From: Herbiconiux sp. SALV-R1
GTDB lineage: Bacteria > Actinomycetota > Actinomycetes > Actinomycetales > Microbacteriaceae
DNA: 64,000 nucleotides
Reading direction: 5' to 3'
Assembly (NCBI RefSeq): GCF_013113715.1
Contig: NZ_CP053344.1
Location: 1,922,001 to 1,986,000 of the forward strand
This document shows positions 1 to 8,547 of the stretch, in pieces (positions within the stretch are counted from its first letter, which is position 1; the number at the start of each line of letters is the position of its first letter). Position numbers and translations under genes: made by a program. Below the pieces are notes generated by a model that saw only the letters and a list, made by a program, of their open reading frames with translations, searched no databases and was not told the origin of the DNA.

Positions 1-178
1 CTCCGTGGGAGCGAAAGGCGACCGGGCGCGGGCGACGGCGGGCCACGTGCTGCGCGGCACGGTGCAGTACCCCACCGAGGTCGTGATCATCGAGATCCTG
101 TCCCCCGCGCTCTCGCGCCGGGCGAACGACCGGGCGCGAGGCATCGCCACGCTCCACATCGAGGGCACGGCCGACTGA
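1..178 (+). CDS. C-terminal end of an unidentified protein (partial)
   Basis: An open frame enters from the left edge and ends at TGA 176-178, giving 59 residues that finish in LHIEGTAD. The codon pattern is GC-rich at third positions like the neighbours, so it is probably the tail of a real gene. The piece is too short to assign a family. Its stop touches the stop of the convergent gene on the other strand (TGATCA), so the two genes abut with no spacer. Confidence 0.5.
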   Translation, partial: SVGAKGDRARATAGHVLRGTVQYPTEVVIIEILSPALSRRANDRARGIATLHIEGTAD

Positions 179-940
179 TCAGACCGACGGGTCGTGCCTC
201 CGGTCTCCCGACGCCCAGCCGCGGTGGGAGTCGATCTGCTCGATCGAACGGGCGACCACGAACGAGATGATGGTCTCGCCCTTCTCCGCGGTCGAGGCGC
301 GCGGGTCACCGAACACGCCGCTCGGCGAGAGGGTGTCGAAGGGGATGGGCCGCGTGCCGAAGTCGGCCGGCAGCTGGGGATAGGCTGCCTCGTAGCGCTC
401 GGGCCTCACCAGGCTCGGCTCGATCGCGAGCACCATGGAGGTCTCGAGCTCGTCGGCGTGGCAGAGACCGGGAGCCGCCCAGGGCGACTCCTTCACCGCG
501 TCGCCCACCTCCACGAGCCCCGGGTAGTCGAGCACCAGCACGTCGCCGGCCCCGCCAAGGGCAGCGGCTGCGGCGTGCACCGGCGCGCGATTGCCGTAAT
601 CGCCGTTCACCACGACGAGGGTGGTGACGCCGAACGACCAGACGGCTTCGACGATGTCGGTGCAGAGGGCGGCGACGGTGGAGGGCTTCAGCGACACCGT
701 TCCGGGAAACGCCGCGTTGTCCCAGGTGCTGCCGTAGCAGACCGGCGGCAGGAGCAGGGCCGAGTAGTGCTCGGCGAGCCGCTCGGCGATCGCCGTGCAC
801 TGAAGGGTGTCGGTCGAGAGCGGGAGGTGCGGCCCGTGCTGTTCGAGCGCGCCGAAAGGGAGGAACGCGAGGGTGCCGCCCGCGTCGACATGGTCGCGCA
901 CGTCGGTCCAGCTCGCCTCGCCCAGTCTCAGCAGCGTCAT
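179..940 (-). CDS. Creatininase-family amidohydrolase
   Basis: A 253-residue protein starting at the ATG at 940 (MTLLRLGEAS); an upstream extension in the same frame would run into the amidase gene and is not used. Residues 29-44 read FGALEQHGPHLPLSTD, the metal-binding signature of the creatininase family (E33, H35, D44 as candidate ligands), and a second acidic motif HADELETSM lies further on. The family hydrolyses cyclic amides such as creatinine, or acts in cofactor pathways such as mycofactocin (MftE). The usual NGHGGN motif is here NGDYGN, so the exact substrate cannot be given. It lies just downstream of an amidase on the same strand, which suggests a shared role in amide breakdown. 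Confidence 0.8.
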   Translation of the reverse strand: MTLLRLGEASWTDVRDHVDAGGTLAFLPFGALEQHGPHLPLSTDTLQCTAIAERLAEHYSALLLPPVCYGSTWDNAAFPGTVSLKPSTVAALCTDIVEAVWSFGVTTLVVVNGDYGNRAPVHAAAAALGGAGDVLVLDYPGLVEVGDAVKESPWAAPGLCHADELETSMVLAIEPSLVRPERYEAAYPQLPADFGTRPIPFDTLSPSGVFGDPRASTAEKGETIISFVVARSIEQIDSHRGWASGDRRHDPSV

Positions 941-998
941 GCCCTCACGATAGCGCCAGGATAGAGCGGGCCGGGATCGAGCAGCCCCAGCGCCCCCC

Positions 999-2426
999 TC
1001 ACCACTGCGGCGGGTGCATCCGGTCGCCGTGCAGGCGGCGTTCAAGTTGCCGTGCAAGGGCGAGCAGGGTCGCCTCTCCCCCGGGTCGGCCGATGAGCTG
1101 GGCGCCCATCGGGAGGCCCTCCGCCGTCTGCAGCACGGGGAGGGTGATGGCCGGCAGCCCGCTCACGTTCACGAAGGAGGTGAACGGGGTGAACAGCACC
1201 TGCTGCTCGAAGTTGTGCTCCCCGTCGTCGGGGTCGTACCAGCCGAGGGGGCGCGGAGGCAGCGCGAGCGCGGGCGTGAGCACGGCGTCGAAGCGCCCGA
1301 GCTGGGCGAGGAGCGAATGCTCGTACAGCGACAGCGTGCGCAGCGCCCAGGCGAGCTCGGAGGCAGGCAGTGCTCGCCCGCGGTGCAGGAGCCACCGGGT
1401 GAGGGGCTCGAGCAGGTGCTCGTTCGACTCGTCGGCCGGCAGCTGCGAGGCACCGGCCTGCCAGATGACGCGGAACGCGCGACCGTAGTCGGGAGCCGGC
1501 TCGAGCGCGAGGCCCTCGACGCCGTGGCCGAGCGCGTCGAGGGTGTCGCGGGCGAGGTCGAGGGCGGCCTGCGCCTCGGGGGCGACGACGACGTCGTAGT
1601 CGGCTGCCCACGGGGTGTCGGTGGTGACGCCGATCTGGAACCGGCCCTCGCCGCGGATGGCGGCGCCGAGGAAGAGCCCGTCGTCGTACTCCGGCGGCCT
1701 CAGCGTGTGGGTGAAGGCGATGCGGTCGCCCCGGCGCTCGATGAGCCCGTCGAGCAGGAACGCCGCGTCGGTGACCGTGCGGGCGAGCGGCCCGGCCACG
1801 GGCAGCCCGGCGAGGGCGTCGAGCCCGGAGCCGGCGGGCACCAGCCCGCGCGACGGCTTCAGCCCCACCAGCCCGCAGGCGGCGGCCGGGATGCGCACCG
1901 AACCGCCGCCGTCGGACCCGGGAGCGAAAGGCAGCAGCCCCGCAGCCACGGCGACCGCCGCGCCTCCGCTCGACCCTCCGGGGCTAAGCGTGGTGTCGTA
2001 CGGGTTGCGCGCGGGCGGGGCGACGAGCGTCTCGGTGTGGCTCGGCAGCCCGAACTCCGGCGTCGCGGTCTTGCCGAGGCTCACGGCGCCTGCCGCATCG
2101 ACACGGAGCGGCAGCGCGTCGCTCTCGTCGGGCACGTAGTCGGCGAACAGCCGCGAGCCGAAGGTGGTGCGCACGCCCGCACGGCGCCACAGGTCTTTGT
2201 CGGCGAGCGGCAGCCCCCACAGCGGCGCGGTGCGGTCGTCGGAGGCGTCGAGCATGCGCGCCCGCTCCCGGGCGGCGTCGGGTGTGACGGTGGTGAAGGC
2301 CCCGAGCGACGGGTCGAGGCGCTCGATGCGGTCGAGGTAGTGGTCGACGACCTCGAGCACCGACAGCTCGCGGTTCTGCAGCAGGCGGTACTGCTCGAGG
2401 GCGGTCAGCTCGTGGATCTGCACCAT
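999..2426 (-). CDS. Amidase (amidase signature family)
   Basis: A 475-residue cytoplasmic amidase of normal family length. The Ser-cisSer-Lys triad is visible: K77 in ADKD, S152 in the GGSSGG loop and the nucleophile S176 in DGGGSVRIP. The family hydrolyses carboxamides to the acid and ammonia. The C-terminal half contains GLPAITLP and GAQLIG, which are typical of these enzymes. It has an ATG start. About 60 bp separate its stop from the creatininase-like gene downstream, so they may be co-transcribed. GatA is unlikely because no gatB or gatC is nearby. The substrate is unknown. Confidence 0.88.
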   Translation of the reverse strand: MVQIHELTALEQYRLLQNRELSVLEVVDHYLDRIERLDPSLGAFTTVTPDAARERARMLDASDDRTAPLWGLPLADKDLWRRAGVRTTFGSRLFADYVPDESDALPLRVDAAGAVSLGKTATPEFGLPSHTETLVAPPARNPYDTTLSPGGSSGGAAVAVAAGLLPFAPGSDGGGSVRIPAAACGLVGLKPSRGLVPAGSGLDALAGLPVAGPLARTVTDAAFLLDGLIERRGDRIAFTHTLRPPEYDDGLFLGAAIRGEGRFQIGVTTDTPWAADYDVVVAPEAQAALDLARDTLDALGHGVEGLALEPAPDYGRAFRVIWQAGASQLPADESNEHLLEPLTRWLLHRGRALPASELAWALRTLSLYEHSLLAQLGRFDAVLTPALALPPRPLGWYDPDDGEHNFEQQVLFTPFTSFVNVSGLPAITLPVLQTAEGLPMGAQLIGRPGGEATLLALARQLERRLHGDRMHPPQW

Positions 2427-2479
2427 CGTTCGAGCCTAGCGCCGCCGATCGAGCCGGCGCTGTAAGACCGTCGCGCCGC

Positions 2480-3070
2480 CTACTTGAGCGACTTCTGCAG
2501 CAGCACCGTGCCGAGCCAGTGCCCGAACTTGAAGCCCACCCGGCCGAGCCGCCCGGCCTCCTTGAACCCGAAGCTCTCGTGCAGCTTGATGGAGGCCTCG
2601 GCACCCTGGTCGGCGATCACCGCGAGCATCTCCTTGATGCCCGCCTGCTTCGCCCGCGCGATGAGCTCGCCGAGCAGCGCCCGCCCGAGCCCCTTGCCGG
2701 TCGCGGCCGGGCCGAGGTAGATCGAGTTCTCCACGGTGCGGCGGTACGCCGCCTTCTGCTTCCAGGCCGAGACGTAGGCGAAGCCGAGTAGGGTACCGGT
2801 CGGCGACACGGCGACGAGGAAGGGGTAGTTCAGCTTCCTGGTCCAGGCGAACTTGTGCCGCCACTCCTTGAGCGTCATGGCGTCTTCGTCGAAGGTCACC
2901 ACCGTGTTGGCGACGTAGTGATTGTAGATCTCGCGGATGTAGGGAAGATCGGTCTCGACGGCATCGCGGATGGAGTACTCGAACGGCACCTCGAGCGGCG
3001 GCTTCTCGGTGCTGGCGGGGCGCAGCCGCCGCGGCAGCTCGCGGCGCGGCTGGTACTCCTCTTCCAACAT
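2480..3070 (-). CDS. GNAT N-acetyltransferase, phosphinothricin acetyltransferase-like
   Basis: A 196-residue protein with an ~30-residue basic N-terminal leader and then a GNAT fold. Typical pieces are IRDAVETDLPYIREIYNHYV (family start), the AYRRTVENSIYL strand, and the acetyl-CoA loop GKGLGRALLGELI. The order and wording match the PAT/Bar/YncA branch, which acetylates small amino-group substrates such as phosphinothricin or methionine sulfoximine. The natural substrate here is not known. It starts at ATG 3070 and stands alone between the ung and amidase genes. Confidence 0.85.
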   Translation of the reverse strand: MLEEEYQPRRELPRRLRPASTEKPPLEVPFEYSIRDAVETDLPYIREIYNHYVANTVVTFDEDAMTLKEWRHKFAWTRKLNYPFLVAVSPTGTLLGFAYVSAWKQKAAYRRTVENSIYLGPAATGKGLGRALLGELIARAKQAGIKEMLAVIADQGAEASIKLHESFGFKEAGRLGRVGFKFGHWLGTVLLQKSLK

Positions 3071-3106
3071 GCTGCAAGCCTACCCAGCCCGCGCATCCGT
3101 CGGCGG

Positions 3107-3799
3107 CTACCGCACGCGCCAGTCGACCTCCGCGGCTCCCTGGGCGGCGAGCAGGGCGTTCGCGCGGCTGAACGGCTTCGACCCGAAGAAGCCCCGGCTC
3201 GCCGACAGGGGGCTCGGATGCGCCGACGACACGTGAGGCACCTCACTGAGCATCGGCACCAGCCCCGCGGCGTCGCGCCCCCACAGAATCGCCACGAGCG
3301 GCGTCTCCCTGGCGACGAGCACGCGGATAGCGTGCTCGGTCACCTCCTCCCAGCCCTTGCCCCGGTGCGAGGCCGGCGTGCCGGGTCGCACGGTGAGCAC
3401 GCGGTTGAGCAGCATCACGCCGTTCTCGCTCCAGGACGAGAGGTCGCCGTGCTCGGCGGGCGGGATGCCGAGGTCGTCGTTCAGCTCCCGGTAGATGTTC
3501 GACAGGCTCCGCGGCAGCGGCCGCACGTGGCGCTCGACGGCGAACGACAATCCGATCGGATGCCCCGGGGTCGGATAGGGGTCTTGCCCGACGATGAGCA
3601 CCCGCACGTCGGCCAGCGGCGCACGGAAGGCCCTCAGCACGTCGGGGCCTGCGGGGAGATAGCCCCGCCCCGCCCCGTTCTCGGCGCGGAGGAAGTCGCC
3701 GAGCGCGGCGATGCGCGGCGCGACGGGCTCGAGGGCCTCGGCCCAGCCGGGGTCGATCGACCCGGCGGCGGCGAGTTCGGGGAGAGAGAGTGCGGGCAC
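3107..3799 (-). CDS. ung: Uracil-DNA glycosylase, family 1
   Basis: A 230-residue enzyme that removes uracil from DNA in base-excision repair. I chose the GTG at 3799 because GGGGAGA precedes it and the conserved domain starts soon after; the open frame runs much further upstream but in shadow sequence. The water-activating Asp is D73 in GQDPYPTPG and the catalytic His is H194 in [14 protein letters not shown]. The usual GQDPYH is GQDPYP here. Length and both motifs fit a complete enzyme. It follows the S51-like gene by 13 bp and is likely in the same operon. Confidence 0.93.
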   Translation of the reverse strand: MPALSLPELAAAGSIDPGWAEALEPVAPRIAALGDFLRAENGAGRGYLPAGPDVLRAFRAPLADVRVLIVGQDPYPTPGHPIGLSFAVERHVRPLPRSLSNIYRELNDDLGIPPAEHGDLSSWSENGVMLLNRVLTVRPGTPASHRGKGWEEVTEHAIRVLVARETPLVAILWGRDAAGLVPMLSEVPHVSSAHPSPLSASRGFFGSKPFSRANALLAAQGAAEVDWRVR

Positions 3800-3812
3800 G
3801 GAGTCTCCCCGC

Positions 3813-4559
3813 TCAGGCCTCGGGGTCGGGCTCGGCGTCGGCGCCGACCGTCGACACCCGCACGCTGCCCGAGTCGGGGGTGACCTTCCAGACGCTCCCC
3901 CGGCCGGCCACCCGCAGCGGGCCCTCACCGATGATGAACGCCGTGTGCTCGTCGATCGCCACACCGCCGTCGACGAGGCCCGCCTCGGTCGCCGCGATGA
4001 GCCGCGAGACGGTTCCCCACTGGGCGGCGTGCACGTCGACCGCGAGGTCGATGAGGCCGATGCCCGGCGCGACCGTGAGCTGCTCGAGGTCTTCGGAGGC
4101 CTCCTCGGCGCCGATCTCGACGGAGTCGATCTTCCAGCCGCCCACCAGCGCCCGCTCGGCGGCGATCGCCGCTCCGGCCGAGAAGCCGAGGTAAGGCACC
4201 CCGCCCGCGACCAGGCGGCGGAGCTCACCGAAGGAGGGCTCGAGCGAGGTGCGGTAGGCGGGCGTGAGCCCACCCCACACGACGATGCCGTCGGCGTCGA
4301 CGAAGACGCCGGGCTCGATCGGCGCGTTCTCGGCGGCCAGCACGGCGACGGGCTGGATCTTGCCCAGCTGCTCGAAGGCGGCGACGATCTCGGCGAACCG
4401 CTCGGCGGCGTCGCCGTCGCGCACCAGCACGATGGGGAGGGTCGCGCCCTCGAGCTTGCCCGCCGCCTCGGCGTGGGCGGCGATCTCGGCGAAGAAGCGG
4501 CGGTAGACGACGGCGTCGTCGTCGATCGGCCAGCCGCCGCCGACGAGGTGGATGCTCAC
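3813..4559 (-). CDS. Type 1 glutamine amidotransferase-like / peptidase S51-family protein
   Basis: A 248-residue protein beginning at GTG 4559, whose first bases overlap the stop of the upstream phosphoribosyltransferase gene (GTGA). The nucleophile elbow GFSAGAAI puts a candidate catalytic Ser at 127, as in peptidase E and cyanophycinase-like S51 enzymes. The N-terminal LVGGGWP strand also fits this fold. The specific substrate is not predictable. The tail is acidic (DAEPDPEA). Start choice rests on the 4-bp overlap, which implies translational coupling. Confidence 0.75.
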   Translation of the reverse strand: MSIHLVGGGWPIDDDAVVYRRFFAEIAAHAEAAGKLEGATLPIVLVRDGDAAERFAEIVAAFEQLGKIQPVAVLAAENAPIEPGVFVDADGIVVWGGLTPAYRTSLEPSFGELRRLVAGGVPYLGFSAGAAIAAERALVGGWKIDSVEIGAEEASEDLEQLTVAPGIGLIDLAVDVHAAQWGTVSRLIAATEAGLVDGGVAIDEHTAFIIGEGPLRVAGRGSVWKVTPDSGSVRVSTVGADAEPDPEA

Positions 4560-5062
4560 GCGGAGCCCACCGGAGGCTGCGCCGACCAGGGGAAGACGAT
4601 CCACTTGTCGGTGGTCTTCCAGTGGAAGTCGGGGGCGATCACCGAGCGCGGCTTGATGTAGAGCGTCGCCGACCGCACCGTGATGTCGACCTTCTCGAGC
4701 AGCTCCACCACGAGGGCGAGCGTGCGGCCCGAGTCGGCGACGTCGTCGACGAGCAGCACGTTCTTGCCGATGAGCGGCTCGTTGTCGAGCAGCGGCGGGA
4801 GGATGATGGGCTCGGGCAGCGTCTCCTCGATGTCGGAGTAGAACTCCACGTTGAGGCTGCCGCAGCTCTTCACGCCCAGGGCGTAGGCGAGCGCGCCGCC
4901 CGGGATGAGCCCGCCGCGGGCGATCGCGATGACGAAGTCGGGGCGGAAGCCGGAGGCCACGATGTCTTCGGCGAGCACGCGGGTGGCGTCGCCGAAGTCG
5001 GAGTAGCTGAGCACCTCCCGCTCGGGCGCGGCTGTCGTGTCGGCGGTGTCGGTCTCGCTCAT
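4556..5062 (-). CDS. Phosphoribosyltransferase (xanthine/hypoxanthine-guanine type)
   Basis: A 168-residue type I phosphoribosyltransferase. The PRPP-binding loop VLLVDDVADSGRTL is at residues 102-115, and the IARGGLIPG loop near residue 48 is also typical. Such enzymes transfer ribose-5-phosphate from PRPP to a purine base in salvage. The exact base is uncertain. It has an ATG start, and the MFS gene diverges from it with only ~42 bp between them, so the two promoters must be tightly packed. It heads a likely operon with the S51-like gene and ung. Confidence 0.85.
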   Translation of the reverse strand: MSETDTADTTAAPEREVLSYSDFGDATRVLAEDIVASGFRPDFVIAIARGGLIPGGALAYALGVKSCGSLNVEFYSDIEETLPEPIILPPLLDNEPLIGKNVLLVDDVADSGRTLALVVELLEKVDITVRSATLYIKPRSVIAPDFHWKTTDKWIVFPWSAQPPVGSA

Positions 5063-5104
5063 GCGACAACTCTATTGGGTGCACGAATGCCCTAACATCC
5101 GATC

Positions 5105-6562
5105 ATGACGTCGACACTGCGCGGCTCGATCGGCATCACCGCCTCCCTCATCGGCTTCCTCGCGCTGGTCGAGGTGACCAGCGGCATCATCCAGGGCTTC
5201 TACGTTCCGCTCATCCCCGACCTGGTCGACCACCTCGGCATCGTCGATGCCGACTTCAACTGGTTCGAGGCCGCGCAGCTGCTGCTCTCGGCCATCGTGG
5301 TGCCGGTGCTGGCGAAGCTCGGCGACATGGTCGGCCATAAACGGATGCTGCTGGTGGCCACCGTGGTGACAGCCGGCGCCAGCTGGTGGCTGGTCGCCGC
5401 AGGCGACTTCACGAGCTTCCTCATCGCTTGGGCGCTGCAGGGCTTCTACGTGGTGTGGCTGCCGCTCGAGGTCGCCCTCATCTTCGATCGCGGGAGGCGC
5501 AGTGGCCGCGGCGCCTCGCAGACCCGGCGCGCAGCCGGCCTCCTCGTCGTCGCCCTCGAGGCCGGAGCCATCGCGGGTGCACTGGCGAGCGGCCGGGTGC
5601 TCGACGCCTTCGGCGGCGACGTCGCCCTCACCCTCATGGTGCCGGCGATCGCCGTGACTCTGGTGTTCTTCGTCATCCTGGTCGGCGTGCCCGAGTCGAC
5701 CCCCTCGCCCGGGCGGCGGCTCGACATCGTCGGGTTCACGCTGCTCACCCTGGCGCTCCTCCTCGTCACGAGCGGCCTCACCTTCGTGCGCATCAACGGG
5801 CCGGAGACCTGGTGGGTGTGGCTGCTGGTCGCCGCCGGCGTGCTGGCCTTCCTGCCGTTCGGGGCGTGGGAGCTGCGCTCCCCCGACCCCGCCATCGACC
5901 TGCGCATGCTGCGCCGCCCCACCATGTGGCCGGTGCAGCTCACGGCGGGCCTCATCGGCATCAGCCTGCTCGGCGCGCAGGCGCCCCTCAGCACCTTCGC
6001 CGGCACCGACCCCGTGAACGGCTATGGTCTCGGTCTCGACGCCACCGCCATCTCGAACCTCATCGGGCTCTACCTGGTGTCGATGATCGTGGGCGCGCTG
6101 CTGTTCCCCGTGGTCTCGAACCTCACCACGCCGCGCATCACCCTCATCGGGGCGGCGGCATTGGTGGGCGTCGGCTACGCGCTGTTCCTGCCCTTCCACG
6201 TCGAGACCTGGCAGGTGTTCGTGAACATGGCGGTGGCGGGCGTGGGCTCGGGGGCTCTCGTCGGTGCCATGCCGGCCGCGGCGGCGGCCGCCGCTCCGCT
6301 CGGCCAGACCGGCATCGCCTCGGCCCTCACGAACACGACGAAGACGATCGGCGGGTCGTTCGCCTCCGCCGTGTTCGGTGTCGTGCTCTTCCAGGGTGCG
6401 GCGAGCGCCGTCACGGCCACCGCATCCAGTCTCTCCGGCTACATGACGGTGTGGGCGGTGTGCGCGGGCGGCGCGTTCGTGGCGGCGGTGATGCTGCTGT
6501 TCGTGCCGAAGCTCGCCTTCGGCGACCCCCAGCAGCCCGCCCCCGCGCTGCCTACTCCTTGA
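5105..6562 (+). CDS. MFS transporter, likely 14-helix drug exporter type
   Basis: A 485-residue polytopic membrane protein in which about 14 hydrophobic segments can be counted, the pattern of the DHA2 drug:H+ antiporter branch. The motif-A loop GDMVGHKRML follows helix 2. The TNTTKTIGGSFASAVFG segment near the end is also common in this group. It probably exports a toxic compound or drug, but the substrate is unknown. The start is ATG 5105. The 3' end overlaps the convergent SDR gene by 11 bp. Confidence 0.88.
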   Translation: MTSTLRGSIGITASLIGFLALVEVTSGIIQGFYVPLIPDLVDHLGIVDADFNWFEAAQLLLSAIVVPVLAKLGDMVGHKRMLLVATVVTAGASWWLVAAGDFTSFLIAWALQGFYVVWLPLEVALIFDRGRRSGRGASQTRRAAGLLVVALEAGAIAGALASGRVLDAFGGDVALTLMVPAIAVTLVFFVILVGVPESTPSPGRRLDIVGFTLLTLALLLVTSGLTFVRINGPETWWVWLLVAAGVLAFLPFGAWELRSPDPAIDLRMLRRPTMWPVQLTAGLIGISLLGAQAPLSTFAGTDPVNGYGLGLDATAISNLIGLYLVSMIVGALLFPVVSNLTTPRITLIGAAALVGVGYALFLPFHVETWQVFVNMAVAGVGSGALVGAMPAAAAAAAPLGQTGIASALTNTTKTIGGSFASAVFGVVLFQGAASAVTATASSLSGYMTVWAVCAGGAFVAAVMLLFVPKLAFGDPQQPAPALPTP

Positions 6563-7322
6563 CCTTCAGCTCACCCCGGGCGACCTTGTAGACCGCCGAC
6601 TGCGCCACCGGCTTGATCACCACGAGGTCGAGGCTCACGTGCGGCGGCATGGTGAGCATGGCCGTGATGGTGGCGGCCACGTCGTCGGCGCTCAGCGGGT
6701 CGGGCACGTTCTGGTAGACGGAGTCGGCGCGATCCTGGTCGCCCTTGAAGCGGTTGAGCGAGAACTCCTCGGTCTTCACCATGCCCGGAGCGATCTCGAG
6801 CACGCGGATGGGTTCGCCCGAGAGCTCGAGCCGCAGCACGTCGACGAGCGAGTGCACCGCGAACTTCGCGGCGTTGTAGCCCCCGCCGCCCTCGTACGAC
6901 CAGTGTGCGGCCGTGGAGCTGACGGTGAGGATGTCGGCCGAGCCGCCCGGTTCGACCGAGGCGCGCAGCAACGGCAGCAGGGCGCTCGTCACCCGGCGCA
7001 CGGCGAGCACGTTCACGTCGAACATCCACTGCCAGTCGGCGGTGGAGCCGTTCTCCACCGAGTCCATGCCCGCGGCTCCGCCGGCGTTGTTGACCAGGGC
7101 GCCCACTCCGCCGGTGGCGGCGAGGTACTCGCGTAGCGCCTCGACGTCGGTGTCGGAGGTGACGTCGGCGACGAAGTACTCCGCGCCGGTCTCGGCGGCG
7201 AGCTCCTTCAGCCTGTCCTCCCGGCGGGCCACGCCCACCACCGGCCATCCCGCACTGCGGAGCGCGCGCACCGTCGCCGCCCCGATGCCCGAACTCGCCC
7301 CTGTGACCACCGCGCGCTTCAT
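6552..7322 (-). CDS. Short-chain dehydrogenase/reductase
   Basis: A 256-residue classical SDR. The cofactor motif TGASSGIG is at residues 8-15, NNAG lies near residue 78, and the catalytic Ser and YNAAK follow (VSSTAAHWS...GGYNAAKFAV). The ARRE after strand 2 suggests NADP preference. It is similar in outline to the NADP-dependent serine/3-hydroxy acid dehydrogenase (YdfG) group, though the substrate is not established. It overlaps the MFS gene at the 3' ends. Confidence 0.88.
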   Translation of the reverse strand: MKRAVVTGASSGIGAATVRALRSAGWPVVGVARREDRLKELAAETGAEYFVADVTSDTDVEALREYLAATGGVGALVNNAGGAAGMDSVENGSTADWQWMFDVNVLAVRRVTSALLPLLRASVEPGGSADILTVSSTAAHWSYEGGGGYNAAKFAVHSLVDVLRLELSGEPIRVLEIAPGMVKTEEFSLNRFKGDQDRADSVYQNVPDPLSADDVAATITAMLTMPPHVSLDLVVIKPVAQSAVYKVARGELKVKE

Positions 7323-7386
7323 CAGCGTCCTCTCACGACGACCGGGACCACCCCGGTCCCTTCCGTACCCTCAAAGGTAGTCTGGA

Positions 7387-8481
7387 ATGATGTCGTCTCC
7401 GGTCGCCGCAGCCCCCCGCACCCCGCGTCGACCGGTGCGCATGCCGCTTTGGGACAACGCGCGCTTCGTCGCCATCACCCTCGTGGTGATGGGCCACGCC
7501 ATCCTCAAGCTGATCGCCGAGTCCGACCCCGCCTACGGCGTCTACCTCTTCATCTACGCCTTCCACGTCCCCGTCTTCGTGGCGGTCGCGGGCTACTTCG
7601 CCAAGGCCACACCGCCCGGCGTCAAGCAGCTGAAGAAGCTCGTCACCGACCTCGCGCTCCCCTACCTCATCTTCGAGGTCATCTGGACGGTCATCCGCGC
7701 CCTCGTCACCGGCCGCTTCAACCCCGATCTCGCCACTCCGTCGTGGACCCTGTGGTTCCTCCTCGCCCTCATCATCTGGCGGGTCGCCCTGCCCTACCTC
7801 GCGCTGCTGCGCTTCCCGCTCGTCATCGCCGTCGTCATCTCGGTGGCGAGCGGCTACCTCCCTGCCGTCGGCAGCGTCTTCGCCCTCGACCGCACTCTCG
7901 CGCTCCTGCCCTTCTTCGTGCTCGGCTGGAAGCTCAGGATGCTGCCGGTCACCACCCTCTGGACCGAGCTCCCCCTGCGACGCGTCTGGTGGTGGCGGGC
8001 GGGCGCGATCGGCGTCTTCGCCGCCCTGGCACTCGTGATCGCCACGAACGTGCCGCTCTGGCGCGAGCTCAAGGTGCGCCGGGTGCTGCTGTTCGAGGAG
8101 GCCTACCCCGAGTTCGGTTACGACCAGTGGTGGGCGGGCGGGCTGCGGCTCGCGGCCATCGCCCTCGCCGTGCTCCTGGTGTTCTCGTTCCTCGTGCTCA
8201 TGCCCCGCCGGGCGACCTGGATCTCGCCGCTCGGTCAGGCCACCCTCTACGTCTACCTGCTGCACAGCTTCGTGCTCTACCCCCTGCGCGAGTCGGGCTG
8301 GCTCGACGTGCCCCGCGACGACCTGCTGCTGGTGGGCATGATCCTGTTCAGCATCCTGCTCACGCTCGCCCTGTCGAGCAGGCCCGTGCGACGGGTGTTC
8401 CGGCCGCTCGTCGAGCCCCGCGCCGAGTGGCTGTTCGCCCGTGGAGACGAGAAGGTTACGCCGCGCGTCGGCGCCGATTGA
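7387..8481 (+). CDS. Membrane acyltransferase (acyltransferase family 3)
   Basis: A 364-residue multi-pass membrane protein. The opening WDNARFVAITLVVMGH carries the conserved Arg and His of acyltransferase-3 enzymes, followed by about ten hydrophobic segments. The family O-acetylates surface sugars, cell wall or secreted metabolites; related proteins are annotated as fucose 4-O-acetylases. The C-terminus is basic and short. ATG 7387 is used; a second ATG follows immediately. It stands about 65 bp before metY on the same strand. Confidence 0.82.
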   Translation: MMSSPVAAAPRTPRRPVRMPLWDNARFVAITLVVMGHAILKLIAESDPAYGVYLFIYAFHVPVFVAVAGYFAKATPPGVKQLKKLVTDLALPYLIFEVIWTVIRALVTGRFNPDLATPSWTLWFLLALIIWRVALPYLALLRFPLVIAVVISVASGYLPAVGSVFALDRTLALLPFFVLGWKLRMLPVTTLWTELPLRRVWWWRAGAIGVFAALALVIATNVPLWRELKVRRVLLFEEAYPEFGYDQWWAGGLRLAAIALAVLLVFSFLVLMPRRATWISPLGQATLYVYLLHSFVLYPLRESGWLDVPRDDLLLVGMILFSILLTLALSSRPVRRVFRPLVEPRAEWLFARGDEKVTPRVGAD

Positions 8482-8547
8482 CCGTGTCCCGCGTCGCTCC
8501 CTACGCTTCCATCAGTCCCCCTCCCCACGACTTTGAGGAAGAAGTCC

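Noticed and set aside
5072-6199. A 375-codon frame opposite the MFS gene
   Set aside because: It is low-complexity and charged, and shares the frame periodicity of the real MFS gene.
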